Positions 1-8,415 of a stretch of DNA of 64,000 nt are shown here, one piece after another (position 1 is the stretch's first letter; the number at the start of each line of letters is the position of its first letter). The notes beneath the pieces were generated by a model that searched no databases, was not told the origin of the DNA, and saw only the letters and a program-made list of their open reading frames with translations. Origin of the DNA: Aerococcaceae bacterium zg-252 (GTDB taxonomy: Bacteria > Bacillota > Bacilli > Lactobacillales > Aerococcaceae). Position numbers and translations under genes: made by a program. Where the stretch lies: the NCBI GenBank assembly GCA_016237705.1, contig CP066204.1, positions 124,001-188,000 of the forward strand. The letters run 5' to 3'.

Positions 1-629
1 ATACCATAGTGGCGACCGTCTAAATCCAGACGTACCAAACGGTGTTGCTGACGAGCAGGGTGATTGCTGCGTCCTTTGTAGCCCTCATTTTCCATACAGA
101 GTAAGCATAATGGATAATTAGATTGCTTTGCTGTTTTGGCTAGAGCAATTTCTTTAGGGTCTTTTTCAGGTTTAGATAAGTTAATGGTAATATCTAAATC
201 TCCGTATTGTTTGTATGATGCGCTAAATTGAATGTTTTTAGCGATATTGCGTGTTTTAATATAATCATTTGTTTGCGATAAATGATAAAAATAGTTTGTC
301 GCTTTTTCAGGATGTTCTTGGTATAATTTCCAAAATGTTTCATTTAATTGTGACGGACTTGGTGTAATTAAATCCATTACGGCTGCTTCAAATTGTTCTT
401 TTGCATAGCCGATATTTTCAATCACATTATTTTCAACAGCATATTGTGTCAAATTATCCATTAAAGTTAGTAAATGTGTTTTATTGCTTACTTCATTGGT
501 TAATTCATCAATATTTACTAAAGCCATTAAGCGATTCGTTATATAGTGGCGGTCAATCGGATTAATTAATTCTTGTTCAATTGCACTGTTGACAAAGTTA
601 TTAATGGTTACAGAGATGGCGTTTGTCAT
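1..629 (-). CDS. galT: UDP-glucose--hexose-1-phosphate uridylyltransferase, N-terminal part
   Basis: The reading frame starts at the ATG at 627-629 with GGAGG just upstream and runs off the left edge, so only about 209 N-terminal residues are present. It contains a CLLCMENEGYKGR stretch followed by SNHPARQ, typical of the Firmicute (class II) GalT family, which swaps UMP between UDP-glucose and galactose-1-phosphate in the Leloir pathway. The rest, including the C-terminal part of the active site, is outside the window. The other gal genes are not visible. Family assignment rests on the conserved CxxC-like segment and the overall helix-rich N-terminus; I am fairly sure. Confidence 0.85.
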   Translation of the reverse strand, partial: MTNAISVTINNFVNSAIEQELINPIDRHYITNRLMALVNIDELTNEVSNKTHLLTLMDNLTQYAVENNVIENIGYAKEQFEAAVMDLITPSPSQLNETFWKLYQEHPEKATNYFYHLSQTNDYIKTRNIAKNIQFSASYKQYGDLDITINLSKPEKDPKEIALAKTAKQSNYPLCLLCMENEGYKGRSNHPARQQHRLVRLDLDGRHYG

Positions 630-745
630 GAAAAGCCTCCTAATATTTTTTTAATCTAAATTTATTATACAATGTGTGGGCATCGCTTTCAAGACAACGG
701 CGAGAAAGGTATCCTGTAAATTTGAAAGGCTGTCTCTATATAACA

Positions 746-774
746 AAACAGCCAATTTTGTTAATCGGCTGTTT
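746..774 (-). terminator. Rho-independent terminator of the phosphoesterase gene
   Basis: An eight-base inverted repeat (AAACAGCC / GGCTGTTT) lies just after the minus-strand phosphoesterase stop. Read on the minus strand it is followed by TTTTGTTAT. Confidence 0.7.
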
Positions 775-786
775 GCTGTTTATTTT

Positions 787-2100
787 TCACCACTTAATTT
801 CCAAAGGAGCTGTATAGTCAGGAAGTTCGTGGTCAATTCGTTCGATGTAGTGTTTAAATATACGACTGCCGTTAGATTTGATGAGCTGATGAATTTTATC
901 TAAATCACTAAAGTGACTTAAATCAAAGGACTGAATCGGTTTTCCTGCAAAAAATGCTAGATTGACTAGAGCGATATAATCAGCTACTTCTTCAAGAATT
1001 GGCTCATCGTCATGATACCAACCACCGTCAATCATTTCACGAAAAGCAAATTGACGGCTACTAATATTGAATAATTCTGCCATATAAGTAGAATATTCTG
1101 TTAAATTTTTGTCCGTTTGTTGAGTGGCTTTTGCCCACTGCTCTACCTTTAATGGCTCAGCCGTATAGGTGATTTTTTCATGGTTGAGTTGATACTTGCC
1201 GATATAGGACGGATATGATGAAAATGCTCCGGTCACAATATCGGTTAAGTGATGCCCACGTTCTTCGAGATGTGCCACATGTTGTGTGTGAATATGTCCA
1301 CTGATAGTCAAAGGGATATTGTATCGGAATAATAATTCACGAAAATCAACTGCATTGTCCAGTGTATAGTTTTTTTCTAATTGAGAAAAATGGGTAATCG
1401 AATTATGGTGGACAACAGGTAGCACGTTTATATTTTTATCTTTGGCTTGCTTTAAAATGGATTCAATCCAAGTGAGTGTTTCTTTTTTGATAATACCATT
1501 GGTAGCTGGTACGCCATGCCCCTCTGTTTGTGTATAAATATTACTGTCAATCATCAATAGCCACAAAGAATCATTGAGTGAAGCAACATAACTTAGACTA
1601 TGCTCATCTTGTTCGATTGCTTCATCGTAACCATGATTGGCATAAAGGGCTTTGAAATCTGGTGGCAATACTTGGCGTGTATGAAGAAAGTCCTCGCCGT
1701 CAAACTTTCGAGCCCAGCCACTGGAAATATCATGATTGCCAGGGATAACATAGACTTTTGTACCAAGTTCTTCAATTTTATCGAAAAAATTAGCTAAATC
1801 AGCCATGCTTTGATACTCGCCATTCAAACTTAAATCGCCGGATACAATTAAACTATCTGGTTTAGCTACTTGAATTTCGCCAATGAGTGCCTCCATGCGT
1901 TCCACTCCGTAGTCAAAGTCTTTTCCAGCACTTGTTTTTTGGATATGCTGATAAGCTTCGCCTTTATCATGTAATGACGGAGATAGGTAATGGACATCGG
2001 TGATGACCCAAATAGTTGTATCTTCTTGTGCTATGACTGGGGCAGGTATTAGCCATAGGAGTATTGTGAGTAGAAATAGGACTGTATATTTATTTAACAT
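787..2100 (-). CDS. Secreted calcineurin-like metallophosphoesterase
   Basis: A 437-residue protein with an N-terminal signal peptide (hydrophobic residues 6-24, ending PVIAQE). It carries the metallophosphoesterase motifs in order: DVH (D35, H37), GDLS (about 88-91), GNHD (121-124), VVHHN (about residue 250) and GHIH (about 295). The family uses a two-metal centre to hydrolyse phosphomonoesters or diesters such as cyclic nucleotides. The C-terminal 120 residues are an extra helical region. RBS AAGGAG precedes the ATG. It stands alone between galT and the Fst locus. The substrate cannot be told from sequence. Confidence 0.85.
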   Translation of the reverse strand: MLNKYTVLFLLTILLWLIPAPVIAQEDTTIWVITDVHYLSPSLHDKGEAYQHIQKTSAGKDFDYGVERMEALIGEIQVAKPDSLIVSGDLSLNGEYQSMADLANFFDKIEELGTKVYVIPGNHDISSGWARKFDGEDFLHTRQVLPPDFKALYANHGYDEAIEQDEHSLSYVASLNDSLWLLMIDSNIYTQTEGHGVPATNGIIKKETLTWIESILKQAKDKNINVLPVVHHNSITHFSQLEKNYTLDNAVDFRELLFRYNIPLTISGHIHTQHVAHLEERGHHLTDIVTGAFSSYPSYIGKYQLNHEKITYTAEPLKVEQWAKATQQTDKNLTEYSTYMAELFNISSRQFAFREMIDGGWYHDDEPILEEVADYIALVNLAFFAGKPIQSFDLSHFSDLDKIHQLIKSNGSRIFKHYIERIDHELPDYTAPLEIKW

Positions 2101-2304
2101 AAGAAAAACTCCTTAGTTAGACTTTTATGAGTTGAAAAGATATCTCATTGTCGTATTGTGTTTTATAGTTGATATGAAAATTTTATCAGACAATGGTAAC
2201 AATGTACAAAAATAACGGATTGTTTGATACAAAAAGGAACTCACCTACCCTGTTAAAATCTTTTATACTTCTTGATTTCTGAATATGCCGTAAAGGAAGA
2301 ATTA

Positions 2305-2333
2305 TTGATGTGATAAGATTGCTTTGCTATATA
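2305..2333 (+). promoter_or_regulatory. Promoter of the Fst-like toxin mRNA
   Basis: TTGATG, 17 bases, then TATATA, with an extended TGC just before the -10. The transcript would begin near 2340. Its first bases (CCTAACC, 2341-2347) pair with GGTTAGG (2359-2365), forming a 5' hairpin directly against the GGGGG ribosome-binding site. This matches the leader hairpin that limits toxin translation in par-type loci. Confidence 0.75.
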
Positions 2334-2376
2334 TTTGTCGCCTAACCATACTAACGACGGTTAGGGGGTGAGTGCT

Positions 2377-2493
2377 ATGCGTATGGAAGAGCTCTTCATA
2401 CTTATCTTCATTCCATTACTTGTCAATGTGGTATCAAATATCCTTTCTGAATGGTTAATCAGAATGTTTGAAGATAAAGGCGACAAAAAATAA
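2377..2493 (+). CDS. Fst/Ldr-like type I toxin, 38 aa membrane peptide
   Basis: A 38-residue peptide: a short acidic N-terminus, one hydrophobic segment (about residues 6-27, with an internal proline in IFIPLLVN) and a charged tail ending EDKGDKK. This is the plan of the Fst family of Gram-positive type I toxins, which insert in the membrane. The GGGGGTG ribosome-binding site is partly closed by a 5' hairpin. Two direct-repeat blocks inside the start of the gene are repeated downstream in the antisense RNA (see RNA II). A hairpin follows the stop (2499-2520), then a shared bidirectional terminator. The full par-like arrangement makes the call strong despite the short length. Confidence 0.8.
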   Translation: MRMEELFILIFIPLLVNVVSNILSEWLIRMFEDKGDKK

Positions 2494-2519
2494 CCTGAGT
2501 AATTAGCCTTGCCTAATTA

Positions 2520-2588
2520 CAAAAAAGAGTAGATGATTGCCCTCATCTACTCTTTTTGCTATACGCAAAAGCTCTTCACACTTCTTGC
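2520..2588 (-). ncRNA. Antisense RNA (RNA II-like antitoxin) of the Fst locus
   Basis: A minus-strand promoter is clear: TTGACT (2618-2623), 17 bases, TACATT (2595-2600) with an extended TG. Transcription from about 2588 to the shared terminator gives an RNA of about 65-70 nt, the size known for RNA II of par. It is complementary to two blocks of the toxin mRNA through direct repeats: CTATACGC (2559-2566) with CTATGCGT (2375-2382), and AAGCTCTTCACACTT (2569-2583) with GAGCTCTTCATACTT (2389-2403). One block spans the toxin start codon, so pairing would block translation. Confidence 0.78.
2522..2557. terminator. Bidirectional terminator shared by toxin mRNA and antisense RNA
   Basis: AAAAAGAGTAGATGA (2522-2536) pairs with TCATCTACTCTTTTT (2543-2557). 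The stem has A-runs and T-runs on both sides, so it ends converging transcripts from both strands. Confidence 0.85.
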
Positions 2589-2705
2589 ACCTTTAATGTA
2601 CCATAAGATATGTGAGGAGTCAAAAGAATTGTTTTCTTAGGGGATAAACTCAGTGATTTCTATTAATATAAATCCATGTGAAATAATTAGTTTGAATGTG
2701 AAAAG

Positions 2706-2734
2706 TAGACAACTTATTTAAAAATTGTTATACT
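2706..2734 (+). promoter_or_regulatory. Promoter of the TPP riboswitch-thi operon
   Basis: TAGACA, 17 bases, TATACT; predicted start near 2740, immediately before the riboswitch aptamer. Confidence 0.75.
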
Positions 2735-2739
2735 GAAAG

Positions 2740-2836
2740 CAACACACAAGGGGTGCCATTGGCTGAGATGAGTGATATTACTTGAACCCTTATAACCTGA
2801 TCGAGTTAGTACTTGCGTAGGAATGTGGTTTGTTTA
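2740..2836 (+). promoter_or_regulatory. TPP riboswitch (THI box) aptamer
   Basis: The conserved thi-box pieces occur in order: GGGGTGCC, GGCTGAGATG, AACCCTTATAACCTGATC and TAGTACTTGCGTAGGAA, closed by pairing of the flanks. The element binds thiamine pyrophosphate. Followed by a terminator hairpin, it would switch off transcription of the downstream transporter when TPP is plentiful. Confidence 0.95.
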
Positions 2837-2860
2837 AGTATATATAACAAAACAGATGAC

Positions 2861-2902
2861 ACCTATCTTGTGCACTTTTATGGGGTACAAGGTAGGTTTT
2901 TT
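2861..2902 (+). terminator. Riboswitch expression-platform terminator
   Basis: ACCTATCTTGT pairs with ACAAGGTAGGT (2887-2897) and is followed by six T residues. It sits between the TPP aptamer and thiX. Confidence 0.85.
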
Positions 2903-2966
2903 GTGTGATTCTACAATCGAAAGAAGATGATGAATAGCAGAAGAATCATAAAAATATTAAAGATAG

Positions 2967-3029
2967 TGTGAGCTAGGGTGTTTTACGAAGTGGACGTTAA
3001 GGCAACCTAAGCGACACAGAATAGGAGTG
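2967..3029 (+). repeat. Structured leader element, copy A (short form), upstream of thiX
   Basis: It begins GTGTGAGCTAGGGTG and contains GAAGTGGACG and the tail ACACAGAATAGGAG, whose GGAG is the thiX ribosome-binding site. The lower stem TAGGGT / ACCTA is kept, but the central hairpin of the long form is missing. See the finding on this element family. Confidence 0.7.
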
Positions 3030-3035
3030 TTTTAA

Positions 3036-3821
3036 GTGGATATCAATTCACACTGGAAAAAAATAATGCCAGCTATCGTAATGAGTATAGTATTGGTAGG
3101 ATTATGGGAGTTTACACAAAAACAAGGTTGGTTGCCACGTTTTATTATTCCAGCTCCGTCTGAAATCGTACAAGTTTTTATACATGAATGGAGAACCTTA
3201 TGGGATAACAGTTTAGTGACTCTTGCACAAGCATGGTTAGGATTACTGATAGGTATTGCATTAGCATTTTTATTAGCGTTTATTATGGATTTAGTGTCAT
3301 GGCTCAATCGTGCTATTTATCCATTATTAATTATTTCGCAAACGATTCCGACCGTTGCGATTGCTCCGATATTAGTGCTAGCACTCGGATATGATATGAC
3401 ACCTAAAATTGTACTCGTTGTACTAACCACCTTATTTCCTATCGTTATCAGTTTACTGGACGGTTTTGCTCATGCTGATAAACAGGCGATTCAATTGTTA
3501 GAATTAATGGGTGCTAGTCGTTGGGCAATTTTATGGCATGTGAAATTGCCGGGAAGTATGACTTATTTTTTCAGTGGACTTCGAGTGAGTGTTTCCTATG
3601 CTTTTGTCAGTTCTGTTGTAGCAGAATGGTTAGGTGGTTTTGTTGGATTAGGTGTGTATATGATTCAATCCCGTAAGGCATTTTCCTATGATAAAATGTT
3701 CGCCGTCATTGTATTGATTTCATTATTAAGTTTATTTTTTATGAGCTTAGTAAGTGTTGTTGAACGCTGGTTATTACCATGGCAATATCAAGAGAAAAAA
3801 CGTAGCGGAGTAATACGCTAA
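3036..3821 (+). CDS. thiX: ABC transporter permease for thiamine precursor
   Basis: 261 residues with about six membrane segments and the permease EAA-type loop (ELMGASRWAILWHVKLP, near residues 153-169) that contacts the ATPase. It belongs to the nitrate/taurine/HMP-type permeases. The gene follows a TPP riboswitch and precedes a THI5/NMT1-like binding protein and an ATPase, so import of a thiamine precursor such as hydroxymethylpyrimidine is the likely role. GTG start, chosen because GGAG lies six bases upstream in the element copy A. Confidence 0.88.
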   Translation: MDINSHWKKIMPAIVMSIVLVGLWEFTQKQGWLPRFIIPAPSEIVQVFIHEWRTLWDNSLVTLAQAWLGLLIGIALAFLLAFIMDLVSWLNRAIYPLLIISQTIPTVAIAPILVLALGYDMTPKIVLVVLTTLFPIVISLLDGFAHADKQAIQLLELMGASRWAILWHVKLPGSMTYFFSGLRVSVSYAFVSSVVAEWLGGFVGLGVYMIQSRKAFSYDKMFAVIVLISLLSLFFMSLVSVVERWLLPWQYQEKKRSGVIR

Positions 3822-3850
3822 GTTGGATTACAGAAAGGAGAACCAACAAG

Positions 3851-4828
3851 ATGAAAAAACGAGTAATATTACGAATGCTGCTGTTTAGTATTTTATTAAG
3901 TTTACTGACAGTTAATGTATCAGCAGCCTCAAAGGTTGATTTAATTTTAGATTGGGTTCCAAATACGAATCATACTGGTCTATATGTTGCGAAAGCGAAA
4001 GGCTATTTTGACGCAATTGGGGTTGATTTAGAAATTCGCCGACCACCAGAAGGAAGTACGACTGAATTAGTCGGATTGGGTCAAGCACAATTTGGGATTA
4101 GTTTTCAAGATTCGCTAGCACACCGTTTTGCGAAAGGCTTGCCTGTGACGGCAGTTGCAGCGATTTTAGAACATAATACTTCTGGTGTGATTGCGAATGA
4201 ATCTACTAATATCAAGTCTCCAAAAGATATGGCTGGTTTTAAGTATGGGACATGGAATGACCCAACCGAATTAGCGATGTTAAAATATATTATCGAATTA
4301 GACGGTGGCGATTATAGTAAAATGGAACTTGTTCCGAATCAAGCTGATAATTCAGTAGTTGGTTTGGCGAATAATCAATTTGATGCGGCATGGATTTATT
4401 ATGCATGGGACGGAATTATGGCAGAACATCAAAAAGTGCCAACCAATTTCTTCTTTTTCAAAGATTATGCTAAAGAATTAGACTTCTATTCTCCAGTTAT
4501 TATTGCGAACAATGATTATTTAAGTAAGCAACCAGAGCAAGCGAAAGCCATTCTTCAAGCCATTAAAAAAGGGTATCAATATGCAGCAGAACACCCAGAA
4601 GAAGCTGCAGATATTTTGATTCAAGCAGCTCCAGAATTAAAAGACCAGCGTGATTTTGTTGTAGCCTCTCAAAAATGGATTGCTGCTCATTATGCTGATG
4701 ATGTGAGTAAATGGGGTGTGATTGACAAAACTCGTTGGGATAGCTTTTATCAATGGTTAGTAGACCATGAATTAGTTGATAAAACTTTATTGGACGGCAC
4801 GTATTTTGATAATTCATTTATTCAATAA
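3851..4828 (+). CDS. thiY: Thiamine-precursor (THI5/NMT1-like) substrate-binding protein
   Basis: 325 residues. The N-terminal signal (about 6-25) ends in VSAAS with no lipobox cysteine, so it looks like a signal peptidase I substrate rather than a lipoprotein, odd for a Gram-positive binding protein. The mature part starts LDWVPNTNHTGLYVAKAKGYF, the hallmark opening of ThiY/THI5-like proteins, which bind formyl-aminopyrimidine or HMP. AAAGGAG precedes the ATG. It is the middle gene of the riboswitch-controlled operon. Confidence 0.88.
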   Translation: MKKRVILRMLLFSILLSLLTVNVSAASKVDLILDWVPNTNHTGLYVAKAKGYFDAIGVDLEIRRPPEGSTTELVGLGQAQFGISFQDSLAHRFAKGLPVTAVAAILEHNTSGVIANESTNIKSPKDMAGFKYGTWNDPTELAMLKYIIELDGGDYSKMELVPNQADNSVVGLANNQFDAAWIYYAWDGIMAEHQKVPTNFFFFKDYAKELDFYSPVIIANNDYLSKQPEQAKAILQAIKKGYQYAAEHPEEAADILIQAAPELKDQRDFVVASQKWIAAHYADDVSKWGVIDKTRWDSFYQWLVDHELVDKTLLDGTYFDNSFIQ

Positions 4829-4848
4829 TCATTAATAGGGGGGGACAT

Positions 4849-5601
4849 ATGTTAAAGGTAGAAGCTGTTAGCTATGCATATGACAATCATGATGTGTTAG
4901 CAGATATCAATTTAAGTGTTGAGAAAGGTCAAACAGTCGCTATTTTAGGTAGAAGTGGGGTAGGGAAAACTACCTTATTCAATTTGATTGCAGGGCATTT
5001 ATCACTTCAGACTGGACATATTTCAATTGAGGGGCAAACAGCTATCAAAGGTAAAGTGAGTTACATGCTACAAAAAGATATGTTATTACCCCATAAATCA
5101 GTGGTTGAAAATATTATGTTGCCTTTGTTACTGCAACATGTTCCTAAAAAAGTAGCATACCAGCAGTCTGTTGAGTTACTAAAGCAATTTGCTTTAGAGA
5201 AATGGACGGATTATTATCCGAGTGCACTCAGTGGTGGAATGCGTCAAAGGATTGCTTTTTTACGCACAGCTACTTTTAAACGAGATTGGGTGTTGCTCGA
5301 TGAAGCTTTTAGTGCATTAGATGCAGTCACTCGGCGTGAAATGCATCGGTGGTTTATCACTTATCGCCAAGTGATGAACTGGTCGACACTGCTGATTACG
5401 CATGATGTGGAAGAAGCACTATTACTTGCAGATAAAGTTTATGTATTAAATGGACAGCCTGGTCGTATCACGACAGAGTTGACGGTTACAGGTGAGCGAG
5501 ATAAGTTTGAAGAAGTCGTTTTTCAGCCCGAATTTTTAGAACAAAAACGGATTCTTCTTCAAGCGTTAGATAATAATGTGTACACAAAAAGTCCGGTCTA
5601 A
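4849..5601 (+). CDS. thiZ: ABC transporter ATPase for thiamine precursor
   Basis: 250 residues. Walker A GRSGVGKTT (about 34-42), signature LSGGMRQR (about 125-132), Walker B WVLLDEAF and the H-loop THD are all present. The short linker and closeness to nitrate/taurine ATPases fit ThiZ. The ribosome-binding site is a run of seven G residues. The stop codon lies inside the loop of the operon terminator. Confidence 0.88.
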   Translation: MLKVEAVSYAYDNHDVLADINLSVEKGQTVAILGRSGVGKTTLFNLIAGHLSLQTGHISIEGQTAIKGKVSYMLQKDMLLPHKSVVENIMLPLLLQHVPKKVAYQQSVELLKQFALEKWTDYYPSALSGGMRQRIAFLRTATFKRDWVLLDEAFSALDAVTRREMHRWFITYRQVMNWSTLLITHDVEEALLLADKVYVLNGQPGRITTELTVTGERDKFEEVVFQPEFLEQKRILLQALDNNVYTKSPV

Positions 5602-5614
5602 GCCGGACTTTTTT
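5586..5614 (+). terminator. Terminator of the thi transporter operon
   Basis: AAGTCCGG (5589-5596) and CCGGACTT (5603-5610) form a strong stem followed by T residues; the thiZ stop codon is in the loop. Confidence 0.9.
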
Positions 5615-5652
5615 GGTGGTTAAAGTTCTGTTGTCTAATTTTGTTTCGAAAA

Positions 5653-6516
5653 TTAAACAAGCAGTTCTGCGATGTTTTTTGAAAATAAGTCGTGTAAATC
5701 AAGGCAGTTTGCTAAGCGAAAGATTGATAAGGAATCTTCTATTAATTGATTTCCTACAGCGATATTGATATTGAATTTCTTTAAAAAAGCACCTTTGTAC
5801 AGACGTAATAAAGTATTTTCAAACAACATCACTTCAGGTAGTTCCAAAGACTCTAAACTCGTAACAAAATATTGAGCACTTTCTCTGTAATTATTTTCGA
5901 TACACAAACTAAGTGAATTTAAAATGACATTGAAACCAATTTCTAACATTTTTCCTGAGTCTTTCATCAACAATATTTTTTGTGGAACGGATTTCGAAAA
6001 TGAGATGACAGATTCTAAAGGCAAAGCTTCCATACTATTGCCATATAGGATAAGTTCATAGAGTCCCCAGTTTTCACATCTAAATAAATAATCTAAAATA
6101 TAATCCAATTCTTGAGAATTTAATTTATAATCAGAGTTTCCCATACCGTATAAGACAGCTTTAATCATGATGATATTTAACTGATTGTATTTATCGCCAT
6201 GTGCTGAGTAGGCTTTACGTTCCATATCTAATAACAGAACTAATTTTTTCGTGTTGCCTGATAAGGCACTTGCTTGGATAGTTGACAATATTTCTTCAAA
6301 ACCGTCGGCTTTATATTGATTTTTTAGAAAGAAAAATTCATTGGGTGATACTTTAATTTTTTCGAGCAAGTGAAAAAAACGAGTAATGCTAATATCTGAA
6401 TCACCACGTTCAAATTTAGATAGCATTCCCTTTGATATTTGGTCATCTGCTAAAGAAGAAAGACTAATATTTTTACTTTCTCTAATGATGCGAAAATACA
6501 ATCCTAAGTTATCCAC
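5653..6516 (-). CDS. Rgg/GadR/MutR-family transcriptional regulator
   Basis: About 287 residues: an N-terminal XRE helix-turn-helix (LGLYFRIIRESKNISLSSL through ISKGMLSKFERG, about residues 4-45) and a long helical C-terminal domain that in this family binds small peptides. I take the GTG at 6514-6516 (VDNLGLYF) because GGAG lies eight bases before it; a GTG nine bases upstream has no room for a ribosome site. It is divergent from a small peptide gene and an ABC exporter, the usual target arrangement for peptide-sensing Rgg proteins. Confidence 0.85.
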   Translation of the reverse strand: MDNLGLYFRIIRESKNISLSSLADDQISKGMLSKFERGDSDISITRFFHLLEKIKVSPNEFFFLKNQYKADGFEEILSTIQASALSGNTKKLVLLLDMERKAYSAHGDKYNQLNIIMIKAVLYGMGNSDYKLNSQELDYILDYLFRCENWGLYELILYGNSMEALPLESVISFSKSVPQKILLMKDSGKMLEIGFNVILNSLSLCIENNYRESAQYFVTSLESLELPEVMLFENTLLRLYKGAFLKKFNINIAVGNQLIEDSLSIFRLANCLDLHDLFSKNIAELLV

Positions 6517-6572
6517 CAAAGTCACTCCGTTTCATATAGTAATCATTTTTCTCATTGTATTATTTTAACGGT

Positions 6573-6585
6573 ATATTAGCAATAT
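6573..6585. promoter_or_regulatory. Possible regulator-binding palindrome
   Basis: ATATT-AGC-AATAT, a perfect short dyad in the region between the Rgg gene and the divergent peptide operon. Binding by Rgg is inference only. Confidence 0.35.
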
Positions 6586-6638
6586 CCACTGCGTGATATG
6601 TATGAACGAATGGAGAATGAATATGAGGAGGATTTACA

Positions 6639-6782
6639 ATGTATAAATTAATAAAAGCACTAATTAGAAAATTGGAACAATTTGAACAGTTAAGCAATCA
6701 AGAACAGGTGAATCAATTCATCAAGCTGAAAAAGAGATTTCCGCAAATAAGTGTATGGATTGGAAAGGAGGAAATTAAATGA
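6639..6782 (+). CDS. 47-aa peptide gene coupled to an ABC exporter
   Basis: The peptide begins MYKLIKALIRKLEQFEQL and ends VWIGKEEIK; it is basic, partly amphipathic and has no clear signal peptide. The ribosome site GAGGAGG eight bases before the ATG is the strongest nearby. Its TGA overlaps the exporter ATG (ATGA), indicating translational coupling. No family recognised. Placed between a divergent Rgg regulator and an exporter, it may be a secreted peptide precursor or a small partner of the transporter. Confidence 0.6.
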   Translation: MYKLIKALIRKLEQFEQLSNQEQVNQFIKLKKRFPQISVWIGKEEIK

Positions 6783-8347
6783 TGCGAGTATTCATAAAAC
6801 GTTACCGAAAACAGAATATCTGTGTTTTATTTCTAACCTTTGTGATGACATTAATACAAACTATTTCAGCAGTTATTCACACTATTTCTACGGATTCCTT
6901 GATACAAGGTGATGTGAAACGCTTTGTCGGTTGGAATTTAATCAGCTTAATGATGTGGGGGCTACTTTTTATCATTAATTATTTTGCGTCTGCCTATGAG
7001 GAAAAAGTCATTCAGTTAATTAGTAGTGATATTAGGGAGCATATTGTCAATAAGCTGGCAATCACATCGTTTCAAAATGTTAAAATGAATAATGACGGTA
7101 CATATATATCTTGGCTAAATAATGATATTCAACAGATAGAGATGAATGGAATCAGACAATATTATGCTTTATGGGGGAATGTATTTTCAGTGGGATTATC
7201 AATTGTGGCACTTGTTTCCTATCATTATTCATTGGTGCTCGCGACATTTTTATTAATGGGACTTATGATGAAGTTTCCGTCATTGTTTGAGCAAAAAATG
7301 AATCGTTCGACAGAACACTTAGCTGCTGCGAATGAAACCTTTTTATCAAAGATTCAAGATATGATTTCTGGTTATGATATTTTTTATAGTTTTAATATTT
7401 TTACTCATATGAAACGTAATATTCAAAAGGCATCTTATAGCTTGATGAATGAGAAAGTCCAATATGTTAAAACAACAAAGTATGCTGAGGGATTTATTGG
7501 GTTTGTTAATATCTTTAGTCAAGTTGGTATTGTAACAGTAACTGGTATACTAGCTTTTTTTAATGTTGTAACACTCGGTGCGTTAAGTTCTACGGGTAGT
7601 TTAGCATCGGCAATATTTAATAGTGTGTCGCAAGGTAGTCAAAATCTCATGATGTTTAAAACAGTAGAAGTCTACTTTGATAAATATCAAGAATTTGAGC
7701 CTAAGCAAGCGGAGAATAATCGAGAAATTTCCTTTACAACAGCCATTGAACTTAAGAATATTCATTATGCGATTGCGGGGAAAACAATTCTTAAGGATAT
7801 AAACTTTACGTTTGAAAAAGGTAAAAAGTATGTGGTATTAGGGGATAGCGGTTCAGGAAAATCAACGTTGTTAAATATTATTTCAGGGCGAATCCATGAT
7901 TTTGACGGAAGTATTTTAGTAGATAATAGACGTATTGCAGATGCAAAAAATTTGCGTAATATCATCGGCTATATAGCACAACAACCACATATTTTTAATG
8001 CCACATTAAATCATAATATTTCATTGTGGCGTCATCTTGATTTAGGTGTTATCAATACGATAGCGTCTAAATTGCAACTCGATTCATTCGCAACATTGGA
8101 TATGATGATTGAAGAAAACGGCAAGAATTTGTCAGATGGGCAGAAACAACGTATTGCATTTGCAAGAATGCTGCTTAATCAGCATAAAGTTTATTTGTTA
8201 GATGAAAGTACAGCAAATTTAGATAAAGAATCAGCGATTATGATTGAAAATATATTGTTGAATGATAAAGATGCGACGGTCATTATGGTGACACATCATT
8301 TGTATGAAGAAAATAAAGATAAATTTGATGATGTATTGTATTTATAA
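6779..8347 (+). CDS. ABC exporter (fused membrane and ATPase domains), Rgg-linked
   Basis: 522 residues: an N-terminal exporter membrane domain with about six helices (1-300) and a C-terminal ATPase with Walker A GDSGSGKST (near 357-365), a modified signature LSDGQKQR and Walker B VYLLDES. It is a half-size type I exporter of the multidrug/peptide class and resembles the one at 33183-34811. No peptidase C39 domain is present, so any peptide cargo would need other processing. Two ATG codons stand in tandem; the first overlaps the 47-aa peptide stop. Uses one GATGGG Asp-Gly codon pair, rare in this window. Confidence 0.85.
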   Translation: MMRVFIKRYRKQNICVLFLTFVMTLIQTISAVIHTISTDSLIQGDVKRFVGWNLISLMMWGLLFIINYFASAYEEKVIQLISSDIREHIVNKLAITSFQNVKMNNDGTYISWLNNDIQQIEMNGIRQYYALWGNVFSVGLSIVALVSYHYSLVLATFLLMGLMMKFPSLFEQKMNRSTEHLAAANETFLSKIQDMISGYDIFYSFNIFTHMKRNIQKASYSLMNEKVQYVKTTKYAEGFIGFVNIFSQVGIVTVTGILAFFNVVTLGALSSTGSLASAIFNSVSQGSQNLMMFKTVEVYFDKYQEFEPKQAENNREISFTTAIELKNIHYAIAGKTILKDINFTFEKGKKYVVLGDSGSGKSTLLNIISGRIHDFDGSILVDNRRIADAKNLRNIIGYIAQQPHIFNATLNHNISLWRHLDLGVINTIASKLQLDSFATLDMMIEENGKNLSDGQKQRIAFARMLLNQHKVYLLDESTANLDKESAIMIENILLNDKDATVIMVTHHLYEENKDKFDDVLYL

Positions 8348-8368
8348 TGGGTAGGTGATAACTTAAAT

Positions 8369-8400
8369 AGCCTGTTTTCGATTTAATTTGAAAACAGGCT
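8369..8400. terminator. Hairpin after the ABC exporter
   Basis: AGCCTGTTTTC pairs perfectly with GAAAACAGGCT. There is no real T-run after it on either strand, so terminator strength is uncertain. Confidence 0.5.
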
Positions 8401-8415
8401 GTTGATAAAGTTCGT

